Source: RYN-428 sp035551995 (GTDB taxonomy: Bacteria > Planctomycetota > Phycisphaerae > Tepidisphaerales > Tepidisphaeraceae). From it: a DNA stretch of 64,000 nt. The position numbers and the translations under genes are program-made. Location of the stretch: contig DASZME010000083.1 of NCBI GenBank assembly GCA_035551995.1, positions 1 through 64,000 of the forward strand, given 5' to 3'. Within the stretch, counting starts at the first letter, position 1. The number at the start of each line of letters is the position of its first letter. The notes under the pieces were generated by a model. It worked only from the letters and a program-made list of their open reading frames with translations, was not told the origin of the DNA and made no database searches. This document shows positions 26,743 to 35,503 of the stretch, one piece after another.

Positions 26743-26770
26743 AACGCCCCGCAAGCGGGGCCGCTAAACG
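26743..26770. repeat. REP-like palindromic repeat, copy 2
   Basis: These 28 bases are the exact reverse complement of 3949-3976 and sit in the spacer between sucA and sucB. The core stem is GCCCCGC / GCGGGGC. In a transcribed spacer the hairpin could affect message stability or processing. Confidence 0.65.
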
Positions 26771-26831
26771 CAGAAACGCGACAGCAACTGACAACCGCGC
26801 TAGATGAGCGTGATTCGCTGGTCGCAAAAGA

Positions 26832-26900
26832 GTAAAGCGTAAAGCGCAAAGAGTAAAATGGGTTTTCGTTCCATTTTTACGCTTTTACCGTTTACGCTTT
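26832..26900. repeat. Heptamer-based inverted repeat between sucA and sucB
   Basis: The left arm is built of heptamers related to GTAAAGC (26832-26838, 26839-26845, 26846-26852 and 26853-26859). The right arm (about 26871-26900) is the approximate inverse, with a short T-rich loop between. The pairing is imperfect. It lies 11 bases after the sucA stop and could act as an attenuator or as a 3'-end stabilising structure for the sucA message. Confidence 0.45.
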
Positions 26901-26910
26901 CGTTTTCCGG

Positions 26911-29724
26911 CTAACTGGCGCCGCCGCGCTCGGCGGGCGCCACGACGGTGGCGACGGGTTGACTATGCGGGAGCGTTTTCGCTTCGCCGTTCACTTTTTT
27001 TTCGAGCGCATGGGCGACGATTTCCTGCTCCTCCTGCTTGTGCATTTTGTGCGATCCGGTGGCGGGGCTGGCGGCTTCGTCGCGGCCGAAGTAGCTCACG
27101 GCGGTCTTCTCCGGAAGAAGCGGGCGCAGATGGTCTTCGATAAACCGCCAGGCGCCGCGATTCCGCGGCTCTTCCTGAACCCACGCCACCTCGCCGGCTT
27201 GCGAATACTTCGCCAAAATCGCCTGAATCTCCCGCTTGGGGAACGGGTAAAGCTGTTCGACGCGAACGATCGCCGTGTCGGCGATGTTCTGTTCGTCGCG
27301 GGCTTTGGCCAGCGTGTAGTACATCTTCCCGCAACAGAAAAGAACGCGTTTTACTTTCCCGCGGTCCGGGGCGCCGGCGTCATCGATCACCAGCGACAGC
27401 GTCCCCTGCGTAAACTGCTCGACGCGCGAAAACGATGGCTCGTACCGCAACAACGCCTTGGGCATCATCATCACCAGCGGCTTGCGGAAGTTGCGGTGAA
27501 TCTGCCGGCGAAGCAAGTGGAAAACCTGGGCCGGGGAACTGGGCTGACAAACCTGCATGTTGTCCGCGGCGCACATCGCCAGGAAGCGATCGAGATAGGC
27601 GTAGGAATGCTCAGGGCCCGCGCCTTCGTAGCCGTGCGGCAACAGCATCACCAGGCCGTTGCAAAGCTGCCATTTCGATTCGGCGGCGGCGATGAATTGA
27701 TCCAGCAACGCCTGGGCGCCGTTCACGAAATCCCCGAACTGCGCTTCCCAGACGACGAGATTTCGCGGGTCGGCGCAACTAAATCCGTATTCAAAGCCAA
27801 GGACGGCTTCTTCTGAGAGCATCGAGTTGAGAATCGCGATGGGCGGCTGGTCTTCCTTGAGGTTGGCCAGCGGCGTGTATTGGCGGCCGGTGTTGTAGTC
27901 GTGAAGGACGGCATGGCGATGGCTGAAGGTTCCGCGTTGAACATCCTGGCCGGTGAGGCGAATAGGCGAACCTTCCCAAAGCAGGGTGCCGAAGGCGAGC
28001 ATCTCCCCACAGCCCCAGTCGATGCCGTGGCCGTTGCGGATGACCGCCTCGCGTCGCTCGGTCAGCAAACGCCCGAGCTTGGGATGCGGCGTAAAATCGG
28101 CCGGAACCCGAGTGGCCAGTTCGGCGACTTTGTTCAATACGTCGCGCGGCACGGCGGTCTTGGCCGACCAATCGGTCGGCGTGTGCAGATAGTCTTTCCA
28201 AAGCGTGTTCAGAGCCGCCGTCCGCTGACGGGGTTTGTAGACCTGCGCCAATTCATAAGCCTGATCCATCCGCGTGCGGGCGAGCTTTTTCATCTCTTCG
28301 AGCAGCGCCGAGGGAAGCCTGTTCTCGGCCACCATGCGCTGGGCGTAAATCTCGCGGGTCGTGGGATGTTTGGCGATTTGAGCGTACATCACCGGCTGAG
28401 TAAACGGGGCTTCGTCCTGCTCGTTATGCCCATGGCGGCGGTAACACCATACGTCAAGCATGACGTCGCATTTGAACTCTTCGCGGAACGCGGTCGCCAG
28501 TCGAGCGGCGTGCACGCAGGCTTCGGGATCGTCGCCGTTCACATGGAAGATCGGCGCCTGAATCATCTTCGCGACGTCGGTCGGATAAGGGGTGAAGCGG
28601 CCTTGTTCGGGAAGGGTGGTGAAGCCGATCTGGTTGTTGACGATGATGTGGATCGTCCCGCCGGTGCGCCAGCCGCGCAGTTCCGAAAGATTCAACGTTT
28701 CGAATACGATCCCCTGCCCGGTGAAGGCGGCGTCGCCGTGAATCAGCACGGGAACGACGCGATTCTGTTCCTTGTCGTTCTTGTAATTCTGCTTGGCCCG
28801 CACGATCCCTTCGACGACGGGGTTGACCAATTCCAGGTGGCTGGGATTGGGGCTCAGGCTGATGTGGACCAGGCGGCCTTGTTTGGTCGGGCGATCGTTG
28901 GCGTAGCCGAGATGGTATTTGACGTCTCCGTCGCCGCCGCGAAGGTTGTTGCCGTCGGGGGCGATGTTTTCCATGAATTCGCTGAAGATGACTTCGTAAG
29001 GCTTATTCAGCACGTGCGAGAGCACATTCAGCCGGCCGCGATGGGACATGCCCATGCAGACCTCTTCGATGCCGATCATGGCGCCGTCGTCCACGATTGA
29101 ATTCAACAGCGGGACGACCGATTCGCCGCCCTCGAGGGAAAATGTTTTCGCGCCTTTCCATTTGGTCAACAGGAACCGCTCGAAATCCTCGGCGACCACG
29201 AGCTGAAACATCAACGCCTTGGATTCCTCGAAACTGAAGACGGGGTGGTTGAGGATGGGTTCCATGCGCTGGGCAAGCCAATCGCGGTGGGCCTTGGTCG
29301 AGATACCCATGTATTCGACGCCGATGTTGCGGCAATAGGTCGCTTGCAGTTTGGCCAGCAGATCGCGAAGGGTTCCGTCGGTTTCGCCGTGGAAGTCTCC
29401 TTTGCCGACGTAGCGATCGAGATCGTCGTCGCTCATTCCGAAAAGGTGAAGATCAAGCAGTGGATGTGGCGGCCGGGGTTTGCCAAGCGGATCGAGCGTC
29501 GCCTGAAAGTGTCCCAACTCGCGGTATGAGTGAACCAGGTCATGAACGCCCAGCGCGCCCGGCGATGTGTTGGACCTCTCGGCGCGGGCGCCGTCGGCGT
29601 CGTCGAAGCCGGAAAAATAAGCTCGCCACAAATCGTCTAGGGAATCGGGATCGCGCTTGAATTGTTCGTATAGTCCATCAACATAGTCGGCATTGGCGCG
29701 ATTCAGAATGTCGGGGCGGTGCAT
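26911..29724 (-). CDS. sucA: 2-oxoglutarate dehydrogenase E1
   Basis: A 937-residue thiamine-diphosphate decarboxylase of the TCA cycle. The N-terminus (ANADYVDGLYEQFKRDPDSL, then DDLWRAYFSGF) is the usual SucA E2-binding segment. Conserved blocks include CMGMSHRGRLNVLSHVLNKP and PNPSHLELVNPVVEG. The ThDP/Mg site is HGDAAFTGQGIVFETLNLSE with IVNNQIGFTT. Further blocks are YRRHGHNEQDEAPFTQP, FGTLLWEGSPIRLTGQDVQR, LLPHGYEGAGPEHSYAYLDR and the C-terminal EEPRNRGAW. The length is normal. The ATG at 29724 has a GGGAG about 10 bases upstream and a perfect TATAAT 44 bases upstream. It is the first gene of sucA-sucB-lpd. Confidence 0.96.
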   Translation of the reverse strand: MHRPDILNRANADYVDGLYEQFKRDPDSLDDLWRAYFSGFDDADGARAERSNTSPGALGVHDLVHSYRELGHFQATLDPLGKPRPPHPLLDLHLFGMSDDDLDRYVGKGDFHGETDGTLRDLLAKLQATYCRNIGVEYMGISTKAHRDWLAQRMEPILNHPVFSFEESKALMFQLVVAEDFERFLLTKWKGAKTFSLEGGESVVPLLNSIVDDGAMIGIEEVCMGMSHRGRLNVLSHVLNKPYEVIFSEFMENIAPDGNNLRGGDGDVKYHLGYANDRPTKQGRLVHISLSPNPSHLELVNPVVEGIVRAKQNYKNDKEQNRVVPVLIHGDAAFTGQGIVFETLNLSELRGWRTGGTIHIIVNNQIGFTTLPEQGRFTPYPTDVAKMIQAPIFHVNGDDPEACVHAARLATAFREEFKCDVMLDVWCYRRHGHNEQDEAPFTQPVMYAQIAKHPTTREIYAQRMVAENRLPSALLEEMKKLARTRMDQAYELAQVYKPRQRTAALNTLWKDYLHTPTDWSAKTAVPRDVLNKVAELATRVPADFTPHPKLGRLLTERREAVIRNGHGIDWGCGEMLAFGTLLWEGSPIRLTGQDVQRGTFSHRHAVLHDYNTGRQYTPLANLKEDQPPIAILNSMLSEEAVLGFEYGFSCADPRNLVVWEAQFGDFVNGAQALLDQFIAAAESKWQLCNGLVMLLPHGYEGAGPEHSYAYLDRFLAMCAADNMQVCQPSSPAQVFHLLRRQIHRNFRKPLVMMMPKALLRYEPSFSRVEQFTQGTLSLVIDDAGAPDRGKVKRVLFCCGKMYYTLAKARDEQNIADTAIVRVEQLYPFPKREIQAILAKYSQAGEVAWVQEEPRNRGAWRFIEDHLRPLLPEKTAVSYFGRDEAASPATGSHKMHKQEEQEIVAHALEKKVNGEAKTLPHSQPVATVVAPAERGGAS

Positions 29725-30154
29725 TTTAATTCTACTCCCTCAGGACGCGATCATTTGTTGTCACGAAATTATACGCCGAACGCAAGCCCTCGGCACATCT
29801 TTTCTTTGTTGCCCATTATCATTGAATGTCATTCGGTCCCGCGGGCTGACTGATTGACGGAACCGAAATAGCTGATCCGCCGTTGGCTTTGGAAAATTTT
29901 CGGCGATCGGCGCGGTTTCGTGAGCAATTTCGCCACTCGACGTTTAGTTGGGTCTAAAGGATGATCGGCTCTAGCCTCCCACACACCTTCAATGCGAATC
30001 AGCGGCCGGCTTTTTTGAGAAATTTACTGGACTTTGAAACAGTCAGGCCTAATTGGTATCTCACTTGCATTATCCCACATAGATCGTGGAATGGCTGTTT
30101 GCCAAGGCCGTTGAGATCGGCCCTACGGTAGGTAGTACAATGTAAGGAGTAAAG
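29725..30154. other. Divergent upstream region of sucA and the KGG gene
   Basis: This 430-base stretch is without a gene. Besides the sucA -10 box (listed separately) it has an imperfect hairpin, 29832-29841 pairing with 29858-29867. A possible plus-strand promoter is TTGAAA then TATCTC with a 17-base spacer near 30035-30063. Nothing else was recognised. Confidence 0.45.
29768..29773 (-). promoter_or_regulatory. sucA -10 promoter element
   Basis: A perfect TATAAT on the minus strand lies 44 bases upstream of the sucA ATG. The hexamer at -35 spacing is a poor match, so the start point is inferred from the -10 box alone. Confidence 0.45.
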
Positions 30155-30493
30155 ATGTTATCAGGAACACGAAATCGCGGGTTTGCGTCAATGGATCGGG
30201 ATAAGCAAAGAGAAATCGCCCGCAAAGGGGGCAAGGCCGCTCATGAAAAAGGGACGGCTCACGAGTTCACCGCCGACGAAGCTCGCGCGGCGGGCCGCAA
30301 AGGCGGCGAACGCGTTAGCACCGATCGCGCTCACATGTCAAAAATCGGAAGGCTGGGCGGTAAGAGTTCGGCGGGTAAACGAGGAAGCCAAGCCTCGCCG
30401 GAAACGAGACCCGCGGAGGAAGCTCCCGGAATCGACACCCAAGAGCCCACCAAAACAGGCCCCGAAACAAGTGAACCGCGCGATGAAGGGTAA
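30155..30493 (+). CDS. KGG-motif stress-induced protein (YciG-like)
   Basis: A 112-residue hydrophilic protein with three KGG-type motifs: REIARKGGKAAHEKGTAHEF, then ARAAGRKGGERVS and IGRLGGKSSAGKRG. This is the signature of the small stress-induced KGG domain (YciG-like). Such proteins are general stress proteins without a known enzymatic role. The Pro/Glu/Thr-rich tail (about 75-112) is probably disordered. The ATG at 30155 has AAGGAG six bases upstream; a second in-frame ATG (MDRDKQREIA) would also give the full domain. A strong hairpin follows at 30557-30596. Confidence 0.75.
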   Translation: MLSGTRNRGFASMDRDKQREIARKGGKAAHEKGTAHEFTADEARAAGRKGGERVSTDRAHMSKIGRLGGKSSAGKRGSQASPETRPAEEAPGIDTQEPTKTGPETSEPRDEG

Positions 30494-30556
30494 GTGAGCC
30501 ACGACGACAAGTGCTCATCTTGAGATGAGTGGGGATATACGGTGAACCCGTGCAGT

Positions 30557-30596
30557 AACCGCGTGAACGCTGTCGTCGACAGCAGTTCACGCGGTT
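30557..30596. terminator. Strong bidirectional hairpin terminator
   Basis: A 12-bp perfect stem (AACCGCGTGAAC / GTTCACGCGGTT) encloses an inner stem (GCTGT / ACAGC). It lies between the convergent KGG and PEP-CTERM-like genes. The right arm continues into TT and the left side has AA, so it could work for both genes, although the T run is short. Confidence 0.6.
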
Positions 30597-30636
30597 TGCT
30601 TTGCAGCTGGAAAATGGACCGAAATGCGGCTTGAGT

Positions 30637-31131
30637 TCATCGAAACACGCGCCGCCGCATCCATCTAGAGGCAGCGAGTACGGCCAGAACGAGCAATCCG
30701 CACAGGCCACTAGAGATTGCGGTCGGCACGGGGATCAAAAGAGGGGGCGTTTGACTGGCTGACGGAGTGGCATCCGCAATCTGCTCCATGGCACTGCTGA
30801 TGCCGAACGCATCGCCGATGGCGACGGAGGGGGTTGGTTCCGACGGTGACGCGAGGAAGCGCGCGTCGGCTTGGACGGCGTCCTCGTCAAAATCCAGGAT
30901 TGTTTTAGCGAGCAAGCCACTGTTCGTCGCCGGTCCATCGGCTGTCGCATTCGAGAGGTCCCCGGCGGAAAAGTGATCGGCGGAAAAATAACGAAAGCCC
31001 GCGATTGCGGGCGCCGATGAAAACACAACCACAGCACCGGAGACGACAGCGGTCAAAGCCAGCCGCGCCATCCATGGCAAAATATGACCGCGCGGACGTT
31101 CCGCGGGCCCAATGTGGGCAAGAACACCCAT
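30637..31131 (-). CDS. Small exported protein with PEP-CTERM-like sorting tail
   Basis: A 164-residue protein. The start at 31131 is fixed by AAGGAGG nine bases upstream (31141-31147). Residues about 20-44 form a signal peptide ending ...SSAPAIAG. The mature part is short, acidic and low in complexity (SADHFSAGDLSNATADGPAT). The C-terminus has Pro-rich TPPLLIPVPTA, then a hydrophobic helix (SSGLCGLLVLAVLAASRW) and a basic end MRRRVFR. This is the three-part layout of exosortase (PEP-CTERM-type) sorting signals, with IPVP-type variants known in Planctomycetota. If so, the protein is cut and anchored or released at the envelope by an exosortase encoded elsewhere. The function of the mature part is unknown. 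Confidence 0.6.
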   Translation of the reverse strand: MGVLAHIGPAERPRGHILPWMARLALTAVVSGAVVVFSSAPAIAGFRYFSADHFSAGDLSNATADGPATNSGLLAKTILDFDEDAVQADARFLASPSEPTPSVAIGDAFGISSAMEQIADATPSASQTPPLLIPVPTAISSGLCGLLVLAVLAASRWMRRRVFR

Positions 31132-31782
31132 TTTCAACGACCTCCTTAGATTTGCCCGAAACAACGCGGTGGGCAAACCTGCACTACACGTCCCCATCAC
31201 ACTGCGACCACTTCGCAACCGTTCATCCCCGAAAAAATAACGGGGGGAACAAGAAGCAGGCCGTGGAAGGCTTCTGCAAATTTAAGTAGATAGGCCGGGC
31301 AATCATTTGCCGTGACCAATCTATTCGCCCATCTTCGCCTCTAGCGGACCCAGCTAAGCGATCCGGATACTAACCCATGCGATTCAAAGAAACAAACAAA
31401 AAACCGGAAAACGCATAAAAAATCGGCATAGCACCTATCGGACGTGCATTTTTCGCTCAAAATCTACCACCCATCGCCACGCACAAAAATGTCGCGATCT
31501 TGCTGATACGTTTATTCGCCTTCACCACAACCATTTTGAAAAAAAGCATTTACGATCTCTTAGGATGGATTCTGGAGCCGACAAAAAATACGGCATGTCG
31601 GTTTCCGATCACTCGGCTGAAATTTGATGCAAATCCTATGCCGTCGTGATCGAGCTGGGCAGCGGACGTGACGAGCAGGGACCCAAAAAGTCCGCGTCGC
31701 ATAGGATTGGCGGCCGATAATTGGCGCCGAAAAAAATTTCGCGAAATGGTTGAGTTCGAAGGATGGGCAATCTGGGCGGAGG
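31132..31782. other. Long non-coding stretch
   Basis: This 651-base stretch lies between the minus-strand PEP-CTERM-like and TPR genes. It includes the ribosome site of the former. An AT-rich segment at about 31380-31600 stands out from the high-GC surroundings. An inverted repeat lies at 31632-31708. A degenerate relative of the REP-like repeat may lie near 31337-31363 (TAGCGG..CCC..GCT shared). No convincing gene was found. Confidence 0.5.
31632..31708. repeat. Inverted repeat with internal stem downstream of the TPR gene
   Basis: A perfect 10-bp pair (AATCCTATGC at 31632-31641, GCATAGGATT at 31699-31708) encloses a second 6-bp pair (GCGGAC at 31662-31667, GTCCGC at 31690-31695). The layout suggests a folded RNA at the 3' end of the TPR message or an unknown small RNA. 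I recognise no known RNA family. Confidence 0.4.
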
Positions 31783-34700
31783 CTAGAGGGAGCTCGCCAA
31801 TGTCTGGCGGACAAGTTGATATTGCTTTTTTAATAGTGACGGAAGTTGCGGCGATCCGTTCATCAGCCGTTGAATTCGTTCAAGGAGGGTCCGGGCTTCA
31901 TCCCGGGTGGCGGGGTCGCGGGATAAAAGTTCGGCTTGACCGATCATCGCTTCCAGGCTGTTCGGATCTTTTTGAAGGGCGACGCGGAAGGTTCGATTGG
32001 CCGATCCGATGTCGCCGGCGCGTGCCTGAATTCGCGCCAGCGTGTCGTAGAAACTTGCATCATTGGGTCGCAGCGCGACGGCCGACTCGGCAAGGCGACG
32101 CGCTTCGGGAAGATCCGCCGGGCGATCCCGCAGCCAAAGAAGGTACGCCAAATTATTCAGGCAGTCCGGCGAGGTGGGATCTTTCTTCAGAACATGCCGA
32201 TAGGCGCGCTCCGCGGTGTCGTAGTCAAAGCGGGCTTGCGCGGTCATTGCCGTTAGAATCCAGGCTTCCGGGATATCATCGCCGCCAGAGGTGAGCGGCT
32301 GGAGGATTTCAGCGGCGGCGTCAAGGGCGGCCGGCGTTTCGAATTTTGATCCGACCGCGTACCAGGCTTTGGCCAACGCGCAACGCTCGCCGGGAGCGTT
32401 GGCGGCAATGAACGGGACCGCCCGCCGAATCCATGCCGAGCCTGACGCGAAATCTTTTTGCCACGCGCCAAGATCGAGCCAGACGGCGCGCCATCGAGGT
32501 GAAACCGCAAGCAGCGGGGCAAGCATTGCCGCCGCGTCGGCGGTCCGGTCGTCGGAAACCAGCGCGCGCGCATACAGTTCGATGACCTTGGAATGATAGG
32601 TCGCGGTGGCTGATGCGACATAAGGCTCGAGCGCCTCAAGCGCGGCGGACGGATTTTTCACGGGCTGCAAAAGATCGACCTCGGCCCGAGCGATATCGGC
32701 ATTCATCGCCTGGGCGGGAGCGTACTGACCCCACAGGCGGGCCGCTTGCTCGGCACGGGCAAAATCACCGGCGCCGGCGTAAACGCCGACCAAGAGCCGT
32801 TCCGCTTCGGCGCTTGTGGAATTGGGCAGAACCGGGCGACCGTCTTGCGGCGCGACGGCCGTCTCGGCGGTCAGGAGCGCTATCGCCTTTTGGTTATATC
32901 CCCGCTCGGCGTACGTCTGGGCGAGCCAGTGGCGGGCCTGGATGGTCAACTCACGGCTTTGCGCGAGTTTGTCGAGATACTCCAGCGCCTCGGCGTTGCG
33001 ATCGCTGGCCGTCAGCAGGCGCACGAGTTCACGGGTGATGGTGAGGTCGCCGCGATGCGTCTCGGCCGCCGTCGTCAGCTCGGCCAGCGCGCCCGGCACG
33101 TTGTTGACCTTTTCCATCGCCAGGGCCAGAAGTCGATGCGGCTCAGCCAAACCGGGAGACGCCGCCGTCACCTGTGTCAATAAGTTAACCGCCTCGGCCT
33201 TGTCACGTTCGCTCAAAGGCCCGGCAAGCAGCCAGCGGCTGCGCTCCATCCGCCAGAGAAGGCCCTGCTCGCCGGTGATCGCCTTAACGCGTTCGATGGT
33301 TCGCGCCCAAAACGCGCGGTCGCGCGTGCGCGACTGAGCCCGAAGAATGGTCTGCTGCAAACGGAGGTCGCCGGGATATTGATCCCCAAGCGAAATCCAA
33401 TCCTTCAAGGCGTCGGGTTGCCCGAAAGCCTCGCGATAAAGCGCGACGGCGATCCGCCAGGCGATCTCTTTTTCGCGGCCGCGGGCTGCGTTCAAAATAA
33501 ATTCAAGCCCTTGCGCTCCATGCCCCGCCCGCAGCATCGCGCGAGCCTGCGACAACGAAATCTCCGGCGTCACTCCCTGGGTCTTACGGGCGATATCGCG
33601 CACCTCAGCGCCCATGCCAAGATTCTCGCTGTCGCAAGTTTCAGCCAACTGCGCGAGCGTCTCCATCGGGAGCGGTGGGTCGGCTTTCATGGCCTCGTCG
33701 ACGGCTTTTAGCGCCTGCTCGCGATGCCCGGTCCGGGCCAAGACCGCGACGTACATCGGCAAAGTCTGGGCGTCGTGATAGGTCCGCTGCATCTGCTCGA
33801 GATAGGTCAACAGGTTGACATAGTTGGACGCCACTCCCGAGTCCGAGGCCCATGCGAAAAAGGTCTTGGCTCGCATGAGCCGGGTTTCATAGCGACTGGG
33901 GGCGCGATCGAGCGCCAGCCGGGCCGACTCGACCGCCTCGGCGTGACGGCCGGTTATGGTTTGCGCCTCTGCCGTCATCAGGTAAGGGGCGGCCCAGCTC
34001 TTGGCGTGCTGCGACGCGAGCGCGCATTGTTGAATAACCAGTTCGCTCTCGTTCATCCGCAAATAGACTTCCGCGAGCATCTCATGCAACACCGGATTCT
34101 CCGGGTCGCGGGCCACGGCGGTCGCGAGGCGGGAGGCGAGTTCCGAGGCGGACAAAGGCGCTTTGGCGTATCGCGCCTGCAATGCCATCGCCCACGCCAC
34201 CGACGGCGCGTCGGTTCTGAGCGCCAGCGCTCTCGCCAGGGCGTCGCCGTCGCCGGTTTTCAGATCCGAGTAGAGCGCCAGCGCCCGATATGCCATCAAA
34301 ACGCCGTCCGACGACGGCGATTGTGGCGTCTGATTTTTGAGCCGTTCCAGAAGCGAAGCGGTGTTTCCGTCTTCCCACAACCGCTCGGCAAGCATTCGCT
34401 GCACGGCCACGTCGGCGATCAGGTCCGCCGACCGCTCCAAAAGCGCGCCCGATTCGACGAACAAACCCTCCTCGTCCAAATGCACGGCCAAATCGGCCAC
34501 AAACTGTGCATCGGGCGGCGTGCCGCGCGCGGCCTGCAAAAGCCATTTCTTCGCCGACTCGTCCTGCTTTTCCTGCGAATACGCAAAAGCCAGCAGCATC
34601 TCAAACCGCGGATCGTTTTCGTGCGCCTTTTGCAACGCCTGGGCATACGCGATCACCTGCTCGGGCGGCGTATTCAACTGCGCCAGGAGCATGATCGTGA

Positions 34701-35262
34701 CGATCTGTCCATGGATATTCAGCGGCTCAATGGCGTTGAGCTTCTGGTTGACCTCGAGAGCGCTTTGCGTTTGATGCTGGCCGGCGAGCGCCAGGACTTT
34801 CTCGTGCAGCGCCTGCCCATCACGCGGGTTGGCGGACAGCAGGTCGTCGGCCAGGTGAATGGCTTCGGTGAAATAGCCGCGCGCGACGTACAACTGAAGC
34901 AGTTGCCGTTCGGCGGCCGCGTCGCCCGGCTTCAGGGATTGCAGGTATTGCTCAAAAACATGAATGCCTTCAACCAGATGTTTGCCGTCGGGCAATTCGA
35001 CATGAACGCGGGAGACGCCATACGCAAACTCGGCGTCGGGATCGGTGACGCCGGCCATGTCCCGGTACGTCTGAAACAATTCGACCGATTTGACGTAGTT
35101 ACCCTCTTTATAAGCCGTCATCGCTTGGGCTCGAATCCGTTTCATCTCCCGCGCGTTGCGATAGACGCCGGCGACGACGACGCAGATCAAAACGCCCGCC
35201 AACACCGACGAAGCCCCAAAAAGAATGAGCAATCGGCGAAAGGTCTTGGGGCGAATATTCAT
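31783..35262 (-). CDS. Large membrane-anchored TPR-repeat protein, 1159 residues
   Basis: The N-terminus has one transmembrane helix (about 10-33: LLILFGASSVLAGVLICVVV). The rest is made of tetratricopeptide-type helical pairs. Clear units are RAQAMTAYKEGNYVKSVELF near the start and YDTAERAYRHVLKKDPTSPD, CLNNLAYLLWLRDRPADLPE and DTLARIQARAGDIGSANRTF near the end. Such proteins usually organise envelope assemblies or secretion and polysaccharide machineries. The layout resembles TPR proteins found with exosortase/PEP-CTERM loci, and a PEP-CTERM-like gene is the next one downstream, but this is only suggestive. It is divergent from the membrane-protein gene at 35504. A GC hairpin (35276-35293) lies immediately upstream of its start. 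Confidence 0.7.
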   Translation of the reverse strand: MNIRPKTFRRLLILFGASSVLAGVLICVVVAGVYRNAREMKRIRAQAMTAYKEGNYVKSVELFQTYRDMAGVTDPDAEFAYGVSRVHVELPDGKHLVEGIHVFEQYLQSLKPGDAAAERQLLQLYVARGYFTEAIHLADDLLSANPRDGQALHEKVLALAGQHQTQSALEVNQKLNAIEPLNIHGQIVTIMLLAQLNTPPEQVIAYAQALQKAHENDPRFEMLLAFAYSQEKQDESAKKWLLQAARGTPPDAQFVADLAVHLDEEGLFVESGALLERSADLIADVAVQRMLAERLWEDGNTASLLERLKNQTPQSPSSDGVLMAYRALALYSDLKTGDGDALARALALRTDAPSVAWAMALQARYAKAPLSASELASRLATAVARDPENPVLHEMLAEVYLRMNESELVIQQCALASQHAKSWAAPYLMTAEAQTITGRHAEAVESARLALDRAPSRYETRLMRAKTFFAWASDSGVASNYVNLLTYLEQMQRTYHDAQTLPMYVAVLARTGHREQALKAVDEAMKADPPLPMETLAQLAETCDSENLGMGAEVRDIARKTQGVTPEISLSQARAMLRAGHGAQGLEFILNAARGREKEIAWRIAVALYREAFGQPDALKDWISLGDQYPGDLRLQQTILRAQSRTRDRAFWARTIERVKAITGEQGLLWRMERSRWLLAGPLSERDKAEAVNLLTQVTAASPGLAEPHRLLALAMEKVNNVPGALAELTTAAETHRGDLTITRELVRLLTASDRNAEALEYLDKLAQSRELTIQARHWLAQTYAERGYNQKAIALLTAETAVAPQDGRPVLPNSTSAEAERLLVGVYAGAGDFARAEQAARLWGQYAPAQAMNADIARAEVDLLQPVKNPSAALEALEPYVASATATYHSKVIELYARALVSDDRTADAAAMLAPLLAVSPRWRAVWLDLGAWQKDFASGSAWIRRAVPFIAANAPGERCALAKAWYAVGSKFETPAALDAAAEILQPLTSGGDDIPEAWILTAMTAQARFDYDTAERAYRHVLKKDPTSPDCLNNLAYLLWLRDRPADLPEARRLAESAVALRPNDASFYDTLARIQARAGDIGSANRTFRVALQKDPNSLEAMIGQAELLSRDPATRDEARTLLERIQRLMNGSPQLPSLLKKQYQLVRQTLASSL

Positions 35263-35275
35263 GAGCGTTAAGTAT

Positions 35276-35293
35276 ACGCCGGACCGCCGGCGT
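35276..35293. repeat. Short perfect hairpin upstream of the TPR gene
   Basis: ACGCCGG / CCGGCGT with a 4-base loop, 13 bases from the TPR start codon. It overlaps a TATACT-like hexamer on the minus strand. Its role is unknown; it could affect initiation. Confidence 0.35.
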
Positions 35294-35503
35294 TACATCG
35301 GTTGGGCGTCATTTCCATCGGCTTACCCACGGGCGGCGCCAATGCTGTATACCGTTGCATCGGCGGGAAGGTTTGGTCTAACGCCAATCGTTCCCATTTT
35401 CGATATTGCCGCGCCCCCGCGCACAAGACATCCCATTGAAACCGGCGAAGGAGCGAACGGCGATCCGGATGATTTTTGCACAGCCGCGGTACACTCATGT
35501 TAC

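Noticed and set aside
31560..31814. An 84-codon minus-strand frame at the end of the TPR gene
   Set aside because: It overlaps the TPR coding end, is rich in Arg/Pro/Ser/Cys without pattern, and spans the inverted repeat.
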